Part shown: in pieces, positions 1 to 12,602 of the stretch
Numbering within the stretch: the stretch's first letter is position 1
How the letters are laid out: each line of letters starts with the position of its first letter
Origin: Camellia lanceoleosa
Lineage: Eukaryota; Streptophyta; Magnoliopsida; Ericales; Theaceae
DNA length: 64,000 nt
Reading direction: 5' to 3'
NCBI GenBank assembly: GCA_025200525.1
Contig: CM045761.1
Coordinates: 133,116,223-133,180,222 of the forward strand
Notes under the pieces: model-generated
Seen by the model: the letters and a program-made list of their open reading frames with translations, nothing else
Told to the model about the DNA's origin: nothing
Database searches by the model: none
Position numbers and translations under genes: made by a program

Positions 1-1741
1 GCCTTAAGAGTCATGACTGCCATGTCCTTTTACAACGACTTCTTCCCATTGGGATGCGATGATACCTTCCTACCGAGATTGGGACCACATTGTTTGAGTT
101 TGGAACTTTTTTTAAACAGTTGTGCTCGAAGACGTTGAGGGTGATTGATTTGGAGAACTAACAAGAACAAATCGTACTTATACTTTGTGAGCTTGAAAAG
201 ATTTTTCCTCCTGCTTTTTTTGATGTGATGGTCCACTTGGCAATTCATTTGCCTTACGAGGCTAGGCTTGGAGGGCCTGTCCAATATCGATGGATGTATC
301 CTATTGAGAGGTATAACGAGTCAGAATTTTTTTTTTGTAATTATAGTTCAATATGAACATACTGACGATCACGCCGATGTTTACGTGTAGGATGCTTGGA
401 CTTCTTAAAGGATTTGTGGGCAATAAAGCTCGTCCAAAAGGATCCATTGCGGAGGCCTACATATCCAAAGAGTGTACGATGTTTTGTTCAATGTATTTGC
501 ATGGAGTTTAAACGGTGTTTAATCGGGAAGAAAGGAACTACGATGGGGGTGACAATGGCCCGGGGTTGGCGATTTTCACTCAAAATCTTCGTCCTTTTGG
601 TCAACTCTCAAGGGCAGTTGATGTGTCCGTAGCTGACCGCGAATTGGCTCATTGGTTTGTCCTACACAATAGTTTGGAAGTCGACGAATATCTAGAGTAT
701 GCTTCTTCGTCATATATGCAACATACGTTTCGTAGATGGTTTTTATTTTTTAAAGTCTTCATTATTCCAATTACTTATGACGTACTTCGTATTAACTAGG
801 GAACACAAGCTCGTGTTGCAACAAAAATATGGAAGTTCATGCAACATTGCAACGCGACAATGCAAAGAATTTCCTAAATGGTTCAAAGATCGCGTAAGAT
901 TATGTAACGTGTTACTGTAAAGTGTTGACCTAATGTTGAATTATTCTACCTTTGAATTGACATGACATACTTTCTTGTGTAGATGAACCAATTGCGAAAT
1001 GAAAACTCACCTGAAGCAACCGATGAGATGTGGGCATTAGCCAATGGACCTAATGCCTTAGTCAATACATATTCGGGATGCATTTGTAATGGCATCCGAT
1101 TCCATACTATTGACCGTGATAACCGTCATAAATGTCAAAATAGTGGGTTGGTAGTGGAAGGCGACCACGAAGGCCAGTTGATCAAGTTCTACGGCTACCT
1201 TTGTAAAGTGTGGGAACTGACATATTTGTTTGGACACCGGGTTGTTTTGTTCCAATGTGAATGGTATAACACCGGTAGTACTCGAACTTTGTGTGTCGAA
1301 CCACATGTGACAACTGTTGATGTAAGAAGTTGATGGTATAAAGATGACTCCTTTGTGTTCCCAGGCCAAGTTCAACAAGTTTTCTACATTCCTGATACGA
1401 AGTTAGGGCCCAATTGGCGAGTCGTAGAAAAGTTTCAACATCGATGAATTTGGGATATGCCAGAGTTGGATGTGCAAGAATTTGATGAAGTGTTACAAAA
1501 TGATGAAAATAGTACTGTTGTACCAACTGAGCCTATTGATGATGTTGTTTTACGTCGGGATGACATTGAACTGCAAATTATTTCAATGGAAGTTTCTCAG
1601 TCCAATAAGCGTGTACAACCAGAGGATGTTATGGATGATGATTTCATCTGCGATGACGACGATGAACTAACAATCTCGGGTGATGACGAAGAAGATGAGA
1701 TTGAAAGTGATTTTGATGCAGATACGGACCTAGAATTTTAA
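1..1741 (+). pseudogene. CACTA TNPD-like transposase, C-terminal part (copy 1), truncated by window edge
   Basis: This is the 3' part of a CACTA/En-Spm transposase gene. It aligns by eye with the fuller copy at 12603-16293. Exons are about 1-310, 391-703, 798-890 and 983-1741, with GT-AG borders visible. The first part is a DUF4218-type region (LKSHDCHVLLQRLLPIGMR, then KIFPPAFFDVMVHLA and GGPVQYRWMYPIERY). The last exon is a DUF4216-type region (GCICNGIRFHTIDRDNR, VVLFQCEWYN) followed by an acidic tail rich in D and E. It is dead: in-frame stops lie at 60-62, 159-161, 509-511, 1331-1333 and 1445-1447. The N-terminal catalytic part (Transposase_21) would lie upstream of the window. Domain names come from family knowledge; the stops are read directly. 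Confidence 0.9.
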
Positions 1742-2035
1742 CTCAGTTTGTTTTTTTGTTTGGCTTGTTTTGTTGATGTCATGAGGGCAATTAAGAATAT
1801 TGAAGAAATTGTATTTTGAATTCCATGCCTACTCTTGAATTTCATGTAATTTGAACCTTGTAATTTTAATTTCCTCTACACTTTGTATGAACTGTTAGTG
1901 AAAATTGAGAAAATAGCTTGCTTTGTTTTCTGCTCAAGTTGTTAGTGATTTCAATGCACACGAAGTTTCAAATTTTTTCATTCACCATACCTAGTGATCA
2001 CATTGTAATTTTTTTCACCCATTTTTGTCATGCAG

Positions 2036-3607
2036 GTCTCTTTCTGTATTTGCATTACATCCGTTGTACCTGAGAGTACAGGCACTTTCAGAAAATATTC
2101 CAGAGGAGATCAAGGTGGTCAGCATAACCCTGGCATGACCAAAGCTTTAACAAAATAAGTACAGAAAGTAAAGATATAATATCTAATGAAACTGTCATGA
2201 TGATGACATGACATTGCTAGTGACTTACCCAGTGGGGAGTTTGAATGATTTGATAAATAGTCTCAACTAGTGTCATTGTTTCCAAGATCTTGCTCCAAAC
2301 TATATACCAAAAGATCAAGGACATCTACAACCCCCAAATATATGTCAACAACAATAATCAAACCAACCACATAATCACAGTGGTGAAAACCAGATGCATA
2401 GTAGGTAATCAACAATAAAATTTGAAGCTACTGCAACACACAGCATCCTATATGGCACCATAAATGATTAATGTGATGCATCGGACTGTCATCCACTCAA
2501 AACACTTCAACTTCACTGATTAAGCATTTCAATACGACAATGATTCCTCCAGGCCAGTTTTGTTGCACCTTTTCAATAAAATGAAAAATTAGAACATAAA
2601 TAAAAACTCAAAACATGGAGATCAACATCTAAATCTCACAGTATCAACAGCCAATGACAATCCCACCAGCATTGTGGCATGCTGCCCCTGAACAATTAAA
2701 TACGGAATATTTAGCATAAATATCTTCTTTTTTTTTTTAAATGGAGATATATTCACAAGAAGTTTTTCAACTTTTTGTTGAGATAGATTTCAACTCTTTT
2801 TTCTTTTCCCCCTGTTGGTAGTAAGGATATATATATATATATGTTGATGTCATTTGCTAGGGTATATATATGTTGATTTCAAATCAAGATACATACAGGC
2901 ATAGGGTATCAGATCACTAGGCTAACCAAACATATATATATATATGTTGATGTCATTTGCTAAAGAACCATGCATGTATGTATCTTGATTGGTCCTAAGT
3001 GATACATTTTGTCTTATTTAATTTTTTTTTTTCCCTTTCTATTTTCTGTGATGCTTTCTGCAGCAAGAACTTCGAAGGGCGAAAGAACAGCTGGATGGAA
3101 AGGTATTTTTTGTGATTCATGGTAGAGGCAATGATAGATAGATCATAGATATATAGATCTAGATAAATCAAAATGGCCCTACTTTGTTGGTTAGAGAAGT
3201 TAGTCTCAATATTGAAATTCCTGGCACCCAAAGCAATGATCAACAGAATCCCATTTACTTGACTGTTTACCCTTACAAAATTCCTTCATAGATTTTTGGT
3301 GTAATTAACCCTGCTTTTAAACATTAAGGCTAAATTTGGGAATGTTTTTGTTCATTTCTTTATTCAGATTTCTTATTTGTTTTTCTCACTTGTAAAACTT
3401 CTATCTAGTTGTTATTAGCAACCATCCTCTGCTCTTATAGTAATCATACAAATGGTCACTAATGGTAAGTGAAATAGTAAATGCATATCTATTGATTAGG
3501 CTTGACTCTTGTAGTCATATTTTCTTGCAGTTGATTCTTGAACTTGGCCCCTACATTGAAGAGCTAACAAAGACTGGTGGTGCTATAAAGGAGTTTGTTA
3601 ACCCTAA
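2036..3607 (+). pseudogene. Captured three-exon fragment of an unidentified host gene
   Basis: Three exon-like segments, 2036-2114, 3064-3102 and 3531-3607, are each preceded by an AG acceptor (TGCAG, CTGCAG, TTGCAG) and followed by a GT donor. Their phases fit each other: the first ends in phase 0, the second is 13 codons, the third starts in phase 0. The readable peptide includes ALHPLYLRVQALSENIPEEI, then QELRRAKEQLDGK, then [20 protein letters not shown] do not recognise the parent gene with certainty. A chloroplast protein is a guess only. No start codon or further exon in matching phase was found nearby, so this is a fragment, not a gene. Confidence 0.5.
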
Positions 3608-6315
3608 GTAAGTTATCTTTTTATTTCTTGCTACCCTTTGACAGTTCTTTAATAAAGTTTATGTTCCATGGTGTTTTCCACTATTTCCTTGTATTTGTCA
3701 CTTTGTTTTAAACTAAGTTTACTTCCTTTTATTGCATTTATATTACTAATAGAACTTTATGTTCATTGCACTGTATTATGATGTTATGTAGTAGAGAAGC
3801 AGAGGTGATATGACTGGTGCTGAATTATTAAATTATTGCTTTCACTTATGTGAAGGCAACTGATGCATACATCACATAATGACGTAACTGTGTTGGTTAC
3901 ATGTTATACTCACATCGTAACTATGGTTTGATCACAAATATTATAAATTACATTTTGCAGAAAGTTTTAGTCCTCATGATATTGTAAACTTTCCAAAGTT
4001 AAACCCCTTGAGAGTTGAAATCCATGAACACTGTCATTGCCATTTTTAATTTGGCCATTTTATGTGAAGAGGTACCGTGGCAGCTATAGTTTGGCTGGAT
4101 AGTGCATATCTACTTTGGAAGCCTAAAACAAAGTCTATTGCCTCTATATTTCTCAAGAAAACAGTGCTTTGTTCAGCAAGGTTGGCTTGTCACCAAATTA
4201 GTGGAAACGTAGAAATAGAGAAGCAACCTAAGACAGCCTAAACCACATCAAAAGAGTCAGTTTGGATTAGTACCATGGTTGACCAGACCCCCAGCTAGTC
4301 TCCAATCCATTGTGTGGATTTCACCCCTTGACAAAAAGAATGTCTCCACTGTCCATAGTATTCACTTTCATAATTTTCTAGTTCCTACTGACCCTTGAGC
4401 CCTATATATGTTTTTCAATGCTCTCAGAAATACCAAAATAAATAATTAAGGCTAGTCTGGAAGTTAGCTTAAATACATCGTCTTGGATAAGTATAATCTG
4501 TCAGACGATATACCAATTGACCAGTTTTAATAAGTTCCTTTGTATTAGATTCCCACAGAAACCTATCGGTCTCAAATTTTTAACGACAGATTCAATTCAC
4601 TCTTTCATGATCACGCATGGACAACTGTACTATATCGATCGAAGAGACAACCTTTTAATACTATCATCGTACCATTGTCTCGAGAGACCAAACCAGTTCT
4701 ATAGGTTGGATAAGCTTACAAAAATAGGTTGGCTTTAGGATCGCAAGTTCGATATCGTGCATTTCTGGTTTCCAAACAGCTGTGCATTTTTCTTAAAGCA
4801 GTCATATGTACATATCTTACATTACCATGTCAATTTGTCTACATGTGATTCTTTTTCTTCCTTCTTTTTTTTTTTTTTTTCTTTCTAAATATGTCTATGG
4901 GAACCCTATTATAGGCTTTTTCCATGAATATAAAAACCATATGAAGGCCTTACATCTCTTCTTTTTCAAAAAGATAACATCCATTCCTAGGTTTGTTCTG
5001 AATCTAGCTTTAGCACTACAACAAAGGCTATAACGAGCCTAACAACACCTTTCTCAACTGAATCATCACTCCACCATTCTACACCAAGAAACATAACAAT
5101 TATATTTGTGGTTCATTATGAAACCTTCAAAGTTTTTCACCGATTGGTTGTCATCCAAAAGTCACCCGAAAAGGACATCTAAACTCCCAAGCGAGCATAA
5201 GTAGAAAATGAGAAGTGATCCATGATAAAAAAATTCAACTTGAGAGATTAAGGTCTTTACCACTACCCTAAACCATCACTCAAAAGTTCAAAATGTTTCA
5301 TCCAATTGCTCACTATCCCGAACATGATTTAAAATGGCAAAGGGTTACAAATGTTGTTCGCCATCCCAAGATTCCCTAATAATTGTAAAACCACTCCATT
5401 GATCAAAACACAAAGTAGCAAAACCCATCATCAGTCCCAATTTCAACCACACCCAAAAACCCATTCACCACTAATAACAAGTAGAAAAATACTCTAGTTG
5501 ACATTATCACAAGCCATCTTCACATCAAACAAACCGATGTCAAACTCAAAGTTCTCTTCATAATCAATACCCTCTTGCAATAAGAATTTTCAACAAAATT
5601 TTGCTCGTGTTTTAAAGCAAATGGAAGGGACATCGATAAAGCTTATTGATGCGTGAAACGCTTCAAGGCATCTAGACACTATTTATGAGGTTGACTGGCC
5701 AAAATTCCTAATCCCAATTTCCACAAAACTAGACAGATGAAAGCGGCAGCAAAATAGCAACCGCAGATAAGCCATGCAGCAAACCAAACACAACAAACAG
5801 GATCACACAGACAAACAGCTAGCACAGACCAGCAGACAGAACAACAAAAAAGTCCACTCTGACATCAAACCAATAAACCCTTGCCCTTTCATCTCTGTAG
5901 CAACATTTGTAGCTGATAAGCAACTAATCTTATTTCGTGCAAAATCTTCATGAGCCTAAAAGAGGAGTTCTTGCTTTTGTTCGTATTTGACATGATCACA
6001 AACCATTTAAAAAACTAGAAAGAACACTCTATGAATGCTGCTGGAGCAGATTCAGGCTCAATGAAAGGTGTATGACTTGATTTTGGGGTGTATTGTGCTT
6101 GTATACTTGCATCTTTTGGGATGTGATTTATGGAATGTTGTATTTATGTGATTCTTTAGAATGAAGTTACATAATACATAAAGATGATTTGTTTCTTTAC
6201 TTGGGCTGCTGATATATAAACTGGGATTTTTTTTTTTTTTCGTTCTTCATTATTATGTCTCAGTTTGTTAGTTACCATTGATCGTATCTGACTAGTTCCA
6301 TTTCTTCGAATGCAG

Positions 6316-6490
6316 GGAAGTTTCCTACCCCTGTCACTCATCAAGAACCTGTCAAGTCTAAAGTTAATGAGACTAAAGCGACAGTCAAATTCCAAGTGAA
6401 GAAGGTTCTCTGCATGGGAGTTGCTGTGGGGAAAATGCGCAATTGAGTGTTACTTTTCTGCTTCCATTGTTGAAGAAGAACTGGCAAAAT
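6316..6490 (+). pseudogene. RPL10A: Captured exon of ribosomal protein uL1 (RPL10A), internally deleted
   Basis: The segment encodes [20 protein letters not shown], then [20 protein letters not shown], and ends with LLKKNWQNV in a different frame. These are hallmark stretches of the C-terminal part of plant cytosolic ribosomal protein uL1, called L10a in plants. The normal role is in the L1 stalk of the 60S subunit. About a dozen residues between GVAVG and the LLKKNWQNV block are missing, and the frame changes there, so it cannot encode a working protein. The exon is bounded by a TGCAG acceptor and a GTGAGT donor. Because splice sites are kept, it was copied from genomic DNA, not from mRNA. 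Confidence 0.8.
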
Positions 6491-6924
6491 GTGAGTTTAG
6501 TGTCTTCACAAAACTAAAAGAAGTAAGTTGCCATGAATTCATGATTAATTTTACTCAAGCATTAGGGTCTGGTAAAGAAATCAAATCGCTTCTTTGAAGT
6601 CGCGATTCATAGAAGAAGCTGTGGGGAAATTGTAATTGGTCTCTAACCACAATGCACAGAAGTTTTGCTGAAGTAACTCTATGATTTGCTGCAGAAAGAC
6701 AGTGATGCTGTGAATTAAAAACGCGGAATGATGTAAGTTGCCCTACACTAAATGTTTTGTTTAACCTGTAACAATAAAAGAGCATACATTCCACTGCATA
6801 AATTTCATTCTGTACACCTGTGCCTTCCATTTGATTTTCTTTTCTTATTTTTGCAATATCTAAACCATCATAATTCGTAAAAGGGTGTTATTCTCCATGA
6901 ATTTGATTTCATTCAGTCATGCAG

Positions 6925-6993
6925 GCATCTTTTCCCTTTACGGTGGTAGGGACAACAGGGTTTTTCGGTGTTGTTGCCGGGCAGCTTCCTCGG
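6925..6993 (+). pseudogene. Captured exon coding a glycine-rich hydrophobic segment
   Basis: A 23-codon open exon lies between a TGCAG acceptor and a GTAAC donor. It reads ASFPFTVVGTTGFFGVVAGQ followed by LPR, which looks like part of a membrane-spanning segment. It resembles from memory a conserved stretch in plastid membrane proteins of the metalloprotease-like (VIR3-like) group. That match is not verified. It lies about 430 bases after the RPL10A exon and is not in obvious phase with the three-exon fragment upstream. Confidence 0.35.
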
Positions 6994-7489
6994 GTAACTT
7001 GACATAATATCCTTTCTCTCCGATTGAGTTGATATTATTTTGTTCCTTGAGGTTTCCACTAATATGAAATTATAAGATAGTAAAAAAATAAATATTTATT
7101 AACTTATGTAATAGATTAGTTAATAAAATTATTTTTAAACAATAAGCAAATATACACACAAAAAAGAAATTACATCTATAGCTATGGGAACCTAATAAAA
7201 ATAATTACAAATCTATTTTTAAAAATTTCAGAATAAATAAATTTTAATTTTAATTTAATAAATGGGTTTGAGTAGGAAGGAAAGTGCTAGATTAATTGAA
7301 ATGGGATTGGTCATTATTGGCTATATTATATTAGAACTTTATGTAAGTAGTCATGGTCTCTTAGTTTACCATTGCTGAACGAGCATTTTATTATTGAGTA
7401 GACAATGTTGTGTCATTATTGCAGCAATTACACTACTAATTTATGCGATGTTTATTAGTCATCTACGTTTGTTACGTAACGTAGGTACA

Positions 7490-9935
7490 ATGGTTCCGGG
7501 AGTCAAGACAGGCCGACGGAAGAGAGCAACAAGTGGCAACGCACTATCAACATCTGAAGCATGTCCACAGGAGATTGGCACCCCGATGACGTTCTCTGAT
7601 GAGACGCAACCACCAGATGATACACAAACTGTGGTGGAGGAGACGCAGCCAAGTGGAGTGGGTAAGAGCATACAATTTAGTTGTTTAAAAAAAATGCCAT
7701 AAATTTTTTTTTGGGGGGGGGGGGTGGTGCATAAGTCATCAAGTAAGGCAATGACAACCCCATAAAGGCAAATAAAAACAAAGGAAAGAAAAACTAAACA
7801 GTAATATACACATAACAAGGACACTTACACAACAAATAAAATATTAGGTACACAACCGTCCAAGTTGGTAGCAACAGTAGGCATAACAATTTACGAAGAC
7901 TTTATGCATAACTTACCAAGACTTTATCCAAGTTGTAGCATAATTTTCCAAGATTGTATGCAGCCAAACAGTAGCTGCCAACAACAGTAGGCATAATTTA
8001 CGTCCGATTTTATGCAGGCAAATAGTAGCTGGCAGCAACAATAGGCCTCTGGTAACTTAACTACGTTCCCATTAGCAATGTTTGTAATTTTGACTACATT
8101 CCCCTTTTGTACCAGGGCAAACGAGGTCAACTCGTGTTCGAGGACCTACATTAGGCAAAGGCGTGCAGAAAAGAATTGCTAGGAAAAAATGGGAGAAATT
8201 ACACGTCTATGTCAATCGGGTGTTGAACGCAATCACAGGAGGGAATGCAACCCCAGCGACGAATGAGTTGGGCCTTCAAATTAGACGGTTGTGCCCTCTT
8301 CAGAGCGTGAAGTCATGGATAAAAATTGATCAAAGTACCAAAGATGCAGTCATCCAAGCGGTGCTAGTATGAGATTCATCTTGCCATAATGTCTTCATTA
8401 TGTAATTTGTAATTGGTTAACGTAATTGTTCTACTAATTCTGTATTTATGTTTGTAGGACAAGTTTGTTATCGGCGATGATTTTGATAATGATGAACAAG
8501 CTCAACAGATCCTCGATAGGAAGGCATATTTGCTATACAAGGATTGGAGGTACAATCTGAAGCAAGAGTTCCTCGAACTTGAGGAAAAGGGTGTTGATGA
8601 CCCCTATAGTCAGCCGCCTAGTGGAGTGAGCTTGGAGGACTGGAAATATTTGATTGATGTTGCATGGAAAGACGAATCTCACTTGGTAACAAATTAATTA
8701 CAAAGCCCATTATTGAAATTAATTTATGTGTCAATATGTAAAACTTCGTCACTAATAGATGTAGAACTTCTTCATTGAAACTTAGTAAAGCATGTTCTTG
8801 GTTTTTTTTTAAAAAAATATTTTTGTAGAAACGGTCTACGGCTAGTAAAGTAAATAGGGGTATGCTCCCCTATAATCATACAAGTGGATCGCGATCATTT
8901 CCTATAGCAATGTCGCTTATGGTGAGAAGTTAATTTAGTAATGTAATGGATGATTGATTCTTCTTGAAAGTGAATATTACCATGTACTAATTCATCAATG
9001 GATTTGTTCCCAACGTAACAGGCAAATGAGGATGGGGATATAGATGTCCCCGAATTTTATAAGAAAGCACACAAGTCTAAAAAGACGGGAGATTGGATTG
9101 ACCCCAAGTGTGGTGAGCTACATGTGAGTATTGAATGTTGAAACCAAGTGTGATGTATATCAATTAATAAAGTTTTATTAAATTCCTTCTCCCATCTTGA
9201 CTTTATTGTTTTGTTGGCATTACAGGATGATAGGGTCAATCTACAAGTGACAGCCACCATTGCGGGGTTGCCATTGACCCACGAAGAAATATCAAGGCAA
9301 GTGCTCGGGGAAAAAAAAAATTACTTGCGTGGATGTGGGATAGGCCCACAACCCTCTTCCACAGTTTCTAGTGCGGCACGAGCACGTGATAAACATATGG
9401 AGTTAATGAGAGCGGAACTGGAGGTTCTTCGTGAGCAGCGTCAAAGTGATCATGAGGAGTTGCTGAAGGAGAAAGAAGAGCGACAAAGAGATCGGGAAGA
9501 GCTATTGAAGGAGAAAGATGAGCGGCAAAGAGATCGGGAGGAGCTATTGAAAGAGAAAGAGGCGCGCGAAAGAGATCGGGAGGAAATTACGAGGGAAAGA
9601 GAGCAGCTGATCAAACAAGTTGACGAAGAAAAAAAAGTACGGGAGGCACAACAAGTACAACTCAATCATTTGAACGTTGTGGTGTCACTCACAACCCTCC
9701 CGAGGTTGAGATGGTCATCCTACTATTCGGTAAACATAATTTTCTTGACATGCAAGTTGTACAAAAATATGGTTCATATTAACATAGAATTGTTTTCTAA
9801 AGTTGGTATGCAAATACTTTTTTTGTGATGTGCTTCGAATAGGTTATGAGGCATAATGTGAGTAGACATTGCAGCAGCCGACCTGGTGTTTTGATACATT
9901 ACACAAAGGACCATACTCTGATTTCTATAAGGTAA
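7490..9935 (+). CDS. CACTA second gene, Transposase_24 (TNPA-like) protein, apparently intact
   Basis: This is probably the accessory DNA-binding protein of the CACTA element (Transposase_24/PF03004 type, TNPA-like), which binds subterminal repeats. Exons inferred from GT-AG sites: 7490-7661, 8116-8366, 8458-8685, 8829-8921, 9022-9123, 9226-9729, and a possible last exon 9843-9935 ending in TAA. The six main exons total 1350 bases, all open and phase-compatible. The start is ATG in MVPGVKTGRRKR, also conserved in copy 2. Motifs include STRVRGPTLGKGVQK, ATPATNELGLQI, LYKDWRYNLKQEF and MLPYNHTSGSRSF. The C-terminal part is a charged coiled coil with three near-repeats of LLKEKEERQRDREE. Its TNPD partner upstream is dead. 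The last exon is uncertain. Confidence 0.8.
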
Positions 9936-10539
9936 CCAAGTCCAATTGAATGTGATTTGAGATTTAAGAGTAATTGAAGAAACCAAGATACATTAGAATG
10001 AATTTTGATTTAGTACAATATAATTAGTGCAATATAACTACTACAAAGGAGCTTTGAAGAATGAATAAGTGATTCTTAATAATAAATCTATACAAATAAA
10101 ACCAACACTAATTTGAAATGGACAATGTGTAAAAGAAAAATAAAATTTGTTTTGGATTTTTCAAAAGCAGTTTTCTTAGGATATTACTCTGGTTTGCAAT
10201 GGACGCAGTGCTAACTACCCACATGCAATATATATTTGTTGCAAATAATTCTTCTCCATAGTGCATCTTTATGTACACCAAACCTCAACCACCATTTAAT
10301 CAAGAAGCATGTGTTAATCAACAAGCATAGTGCATCTTTCTCTTTCATTCTCCTTATCTCCAAACCCCGTTGTTCCATACTAACATATGATTCACAACGC
10401 CCAAGCCTCACCTTGTTGTGTACACTTGCAAATTGAGTTGAGGAAGACTTCATACATGTATTCATTGAGAAAAAGGCAAACATAGTGTAATTCAGCTGGC
10501 GCATTAACCAAATGATGTAATTCAGCTGTAAACATCATG

Positions 10540-11026
10540 AACTTAGCCGAAAAAAGGGCTTGGAGGGCCGAAAATTGAGAGCATCCCCCGACGCACTGCG
10601 GGGATGGCACGAGTAGCTTCCTCATGTCAAATAGGACCTGTGGGGACAGACGGGATGTAATTAGCACGTGTACGTTGGGAGTTAGAGTGAAAAACGCCAT
10701 TAACTTACCCGAAAAAAGGGCTTTGAGGGCCGAAATTTGAGAGCAGCCCCCAAAGCACTCCGGGGATGGCACGGGTAGCTTCCTCGTGTCAAATAGGACC
10801 TTTGGGAACAGACGGGACGTAATTAGCATGTGTATGTTGGGAGTTAGCGTGAAAAACGCCATAAACTTAGCCGAAAAAAGGGCTTCGAGGGCCGAAATTT
10901 GAGAGCAGCCCCCAAAGCACTCCGGGGATGGCACGGGTAGCTTCCTCGTGTCAATTAGGACTTGTGTGGACAGAGGGGACGTAATTAGCACGTGTACATT
11001 GGGAGTTAGCGTGAAAAATGCATAAA
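10540..11026. repeat. Tandem repeat, three units of 162 bp
   Basis: Three head-to-tail units begin at about 10540, 10702 and 10864, each starting AACTTAGCCGAAAAAAGGGC or a close variant. The units differ by scattered substitutions. They are GC-richer than their surroundings. The unit length is a multiple of three, so a minus-strand frame stays open across the array. It lies downstream of the copy-1 Transposase_24 gene and upstream of the subterminal repeats. Confidence 0.85.
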
Positions 11027-11029
11027 GCT

Positions 11030-11930
11030 TATACAAATATATTAAAGCTTAGCAATATATATATGTTCTATAACGATCTTTGTATATATGTACAGTTATG
11101 AATAAAATACATATATGTTTACACATTAGACTAAACTTGAGTTGTGGTTGACTTGGCAATTTGTTTGCACTTTAAATACAAGTTAACGTGTACAGAAGGT
11201 ATATTGAAATTCCTACACTCAAACTATATTTACATACAATTTTGATTACAATTGACATCCTTGCAATTTGTGTTTTGTAGATGGCTATAATTTTTTGTTT
11301 ACAATGGAACTAATGGGTGTAATTTTTGTTGTGTAGATGGCTTTTGGTATTGACATGTGGATCTTCTAATTTTTTGTCGGAAGATACACTTATGCAAAGT
11401 TGGGAAGTTTTTTGTCGTCCTATACTTTTTGCTGTGGGCTGTGGATACATCAAACATATAATTTTTGATGGGGTACAAAGTATTTTTGAAGCTTGTATTA
11501 ATTGCTCCGGTGGTATAGCATGAATGAACCGTGGAATTTGGATGCATCGTACATATAATTTATGGTGGGGTAGATAATATTTTTGGAGCTTGTATTACCT
11601 TTTGTCGTGGTACATATTACCATAGTAATTTGTACCTTGTCAGATGGTCATTACAATGCATAGTATAGTAAAAATGTTGTGTATAGAGGACATAATTTTG
11701 GCAACGTATTTGGAATGTATGATGTTATTATTTGTAATTGGAATATATATAGTTCGTTCGTACATAAGTTTACATTATTATTTGTAGTTGGAATATTTAT
11801 AGCAGGTGTTCATTTTTTTTTCATGGTACTAAGTGAACCATGTAGATGATACATACAGGTTGTATACGTATTACACGTTGTGGTGGATACATACAGGTTT
11901 GGACGAAATTTGGTAAAATTAAACAAACAA
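11030..11930 (+). other. 3' noncoding part of CACTA copy 1
   Basis: AT-rich sequence with no supported gene. The stretch around 11335-11400 resembles 21035-21075 in copy 2 (a TAGATGG or CAGATGG start followed by TTTTTGT-rich sequence). Both lead into arrays of GCGACTAAAT-type repeats. This suggests the same 3' region of two related elements. Confidence 0.5.
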
Positions 11931-11939
11931 AACAAAAAT

Positions 11940-12290
11940 ATAAAATGATGCTTTTGGTGATGAATTAATTAGTAGTTAAAAAGAAATAAATTTTTTGGCG
12001 ACTAAATTTTTAGTAGTCAAAACAAATAAAAAATAGTTATGGCGACTAATAATTTAGTAGCCAAAAAAACTGGAAAATAGTTATGGTGACTAAATGGGTA
12101 GTGGCCAAAGCTGAAAAGACTTTTGGCGACTAAATATTTAGTAGCCAAAACAACTCAAAAACAGCTATTGCGACAACCTGGTTTAGTAGCTAAAACCCCT
12201 GAAATTATTGGTGACTAACTCTTTAGTTGCCAAAACATTGTGAAATAATCATGGCCGACAAAAAATTAGTAGCTGATAACTCAGTGGATC
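11940..12290. repeat. CACTA subterminal repeats (GGCGACTAAAT...TTTAGTAGCCAAAA)
   Basis: Six or more units pair GGCGACTAAAT with TTAGTAGCCAAAA, so each can form a small hairpin. The same motif makes up the array at 21560-22630. Such subterminal repeats are the binding sites of TNPA-type proteins in CACTA elements. No terminal CTTGTAGTG was found at the right-hand end, so the terminus of copy 1 seems lost. These could instead be the 5' repeats of copy 2. Confidence 0.75.
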
Positions 12291-12602
12291 TCTTTTGAGT
12301 ATGAATTCATGAATCTAAATACAAATATGCGAGTAAGACAAGAGAAATTGGATATAGATTTATTTTATTTTATTTATAATTTAATTTTAATGACAAAAGA
12401 ATGAGAATTGATTTATATAACTGATTCCAAGTTATTGAGATACAACACTTAATTTAATTCTATTAAAATTTCAACAAAATACTTGTAGCTAAATAAGTTG
12501 ATAGGACATAATTTGGACTTGAAAGGCATGTCTTTCAATCCTTGAACCAAAATTCTCATTTTGTTCTTAGGTTAATCTTTGCTTGATTTGTAGGTCACAA
12601 TA
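12291..12602 (+). other. Leader region of CACTA copy 2
   Basis: AT-rich, no gene. A TTTGTAG acceptor-like site lies just before the ATG at 12603, so the region may hold a 5' UTR intron. No CACTA 5' terminus was found here. Confidence 0.4.

Larger units (their letters stand above)
1742..7489. other. 5.7-kb spacer between the two copy-1 transposase genes, carrying captured host exons
   Basis: In copy 2 the TNPD-like stop (16293) and the ATG of the next gene (16558) are only about 265 bases apart. Here the matching interval is 5.7 kb. It is AT-rich and mostly noncoding, but holds exon-like pieces with kept splice sites at 2036-2114, 3064-3102, 3531-3607, 6316-6490 and 6925-6993. A short direct repeat (ATATATATGTTGATGTCATTTGCTA-like) occurs near 2833 and 2940. 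No terminal repeats or target duplication bounding an inserted element were found, so whether this is capture or nested insertion is open. Confidence 0.6.

Noticed and set aside
9450..9665. Minus-strand serine-rich ORF
   Set aside because: Shadow of the coiled-coil exon of the Transposase_24 gene on the + strand.
10392..11036. 214-codon minus-strand ORF
   Set aside because: Covers the 162-bp tandem repeat; kept open because the unit is a multiple of three. Reported as a repeat, not a gene.
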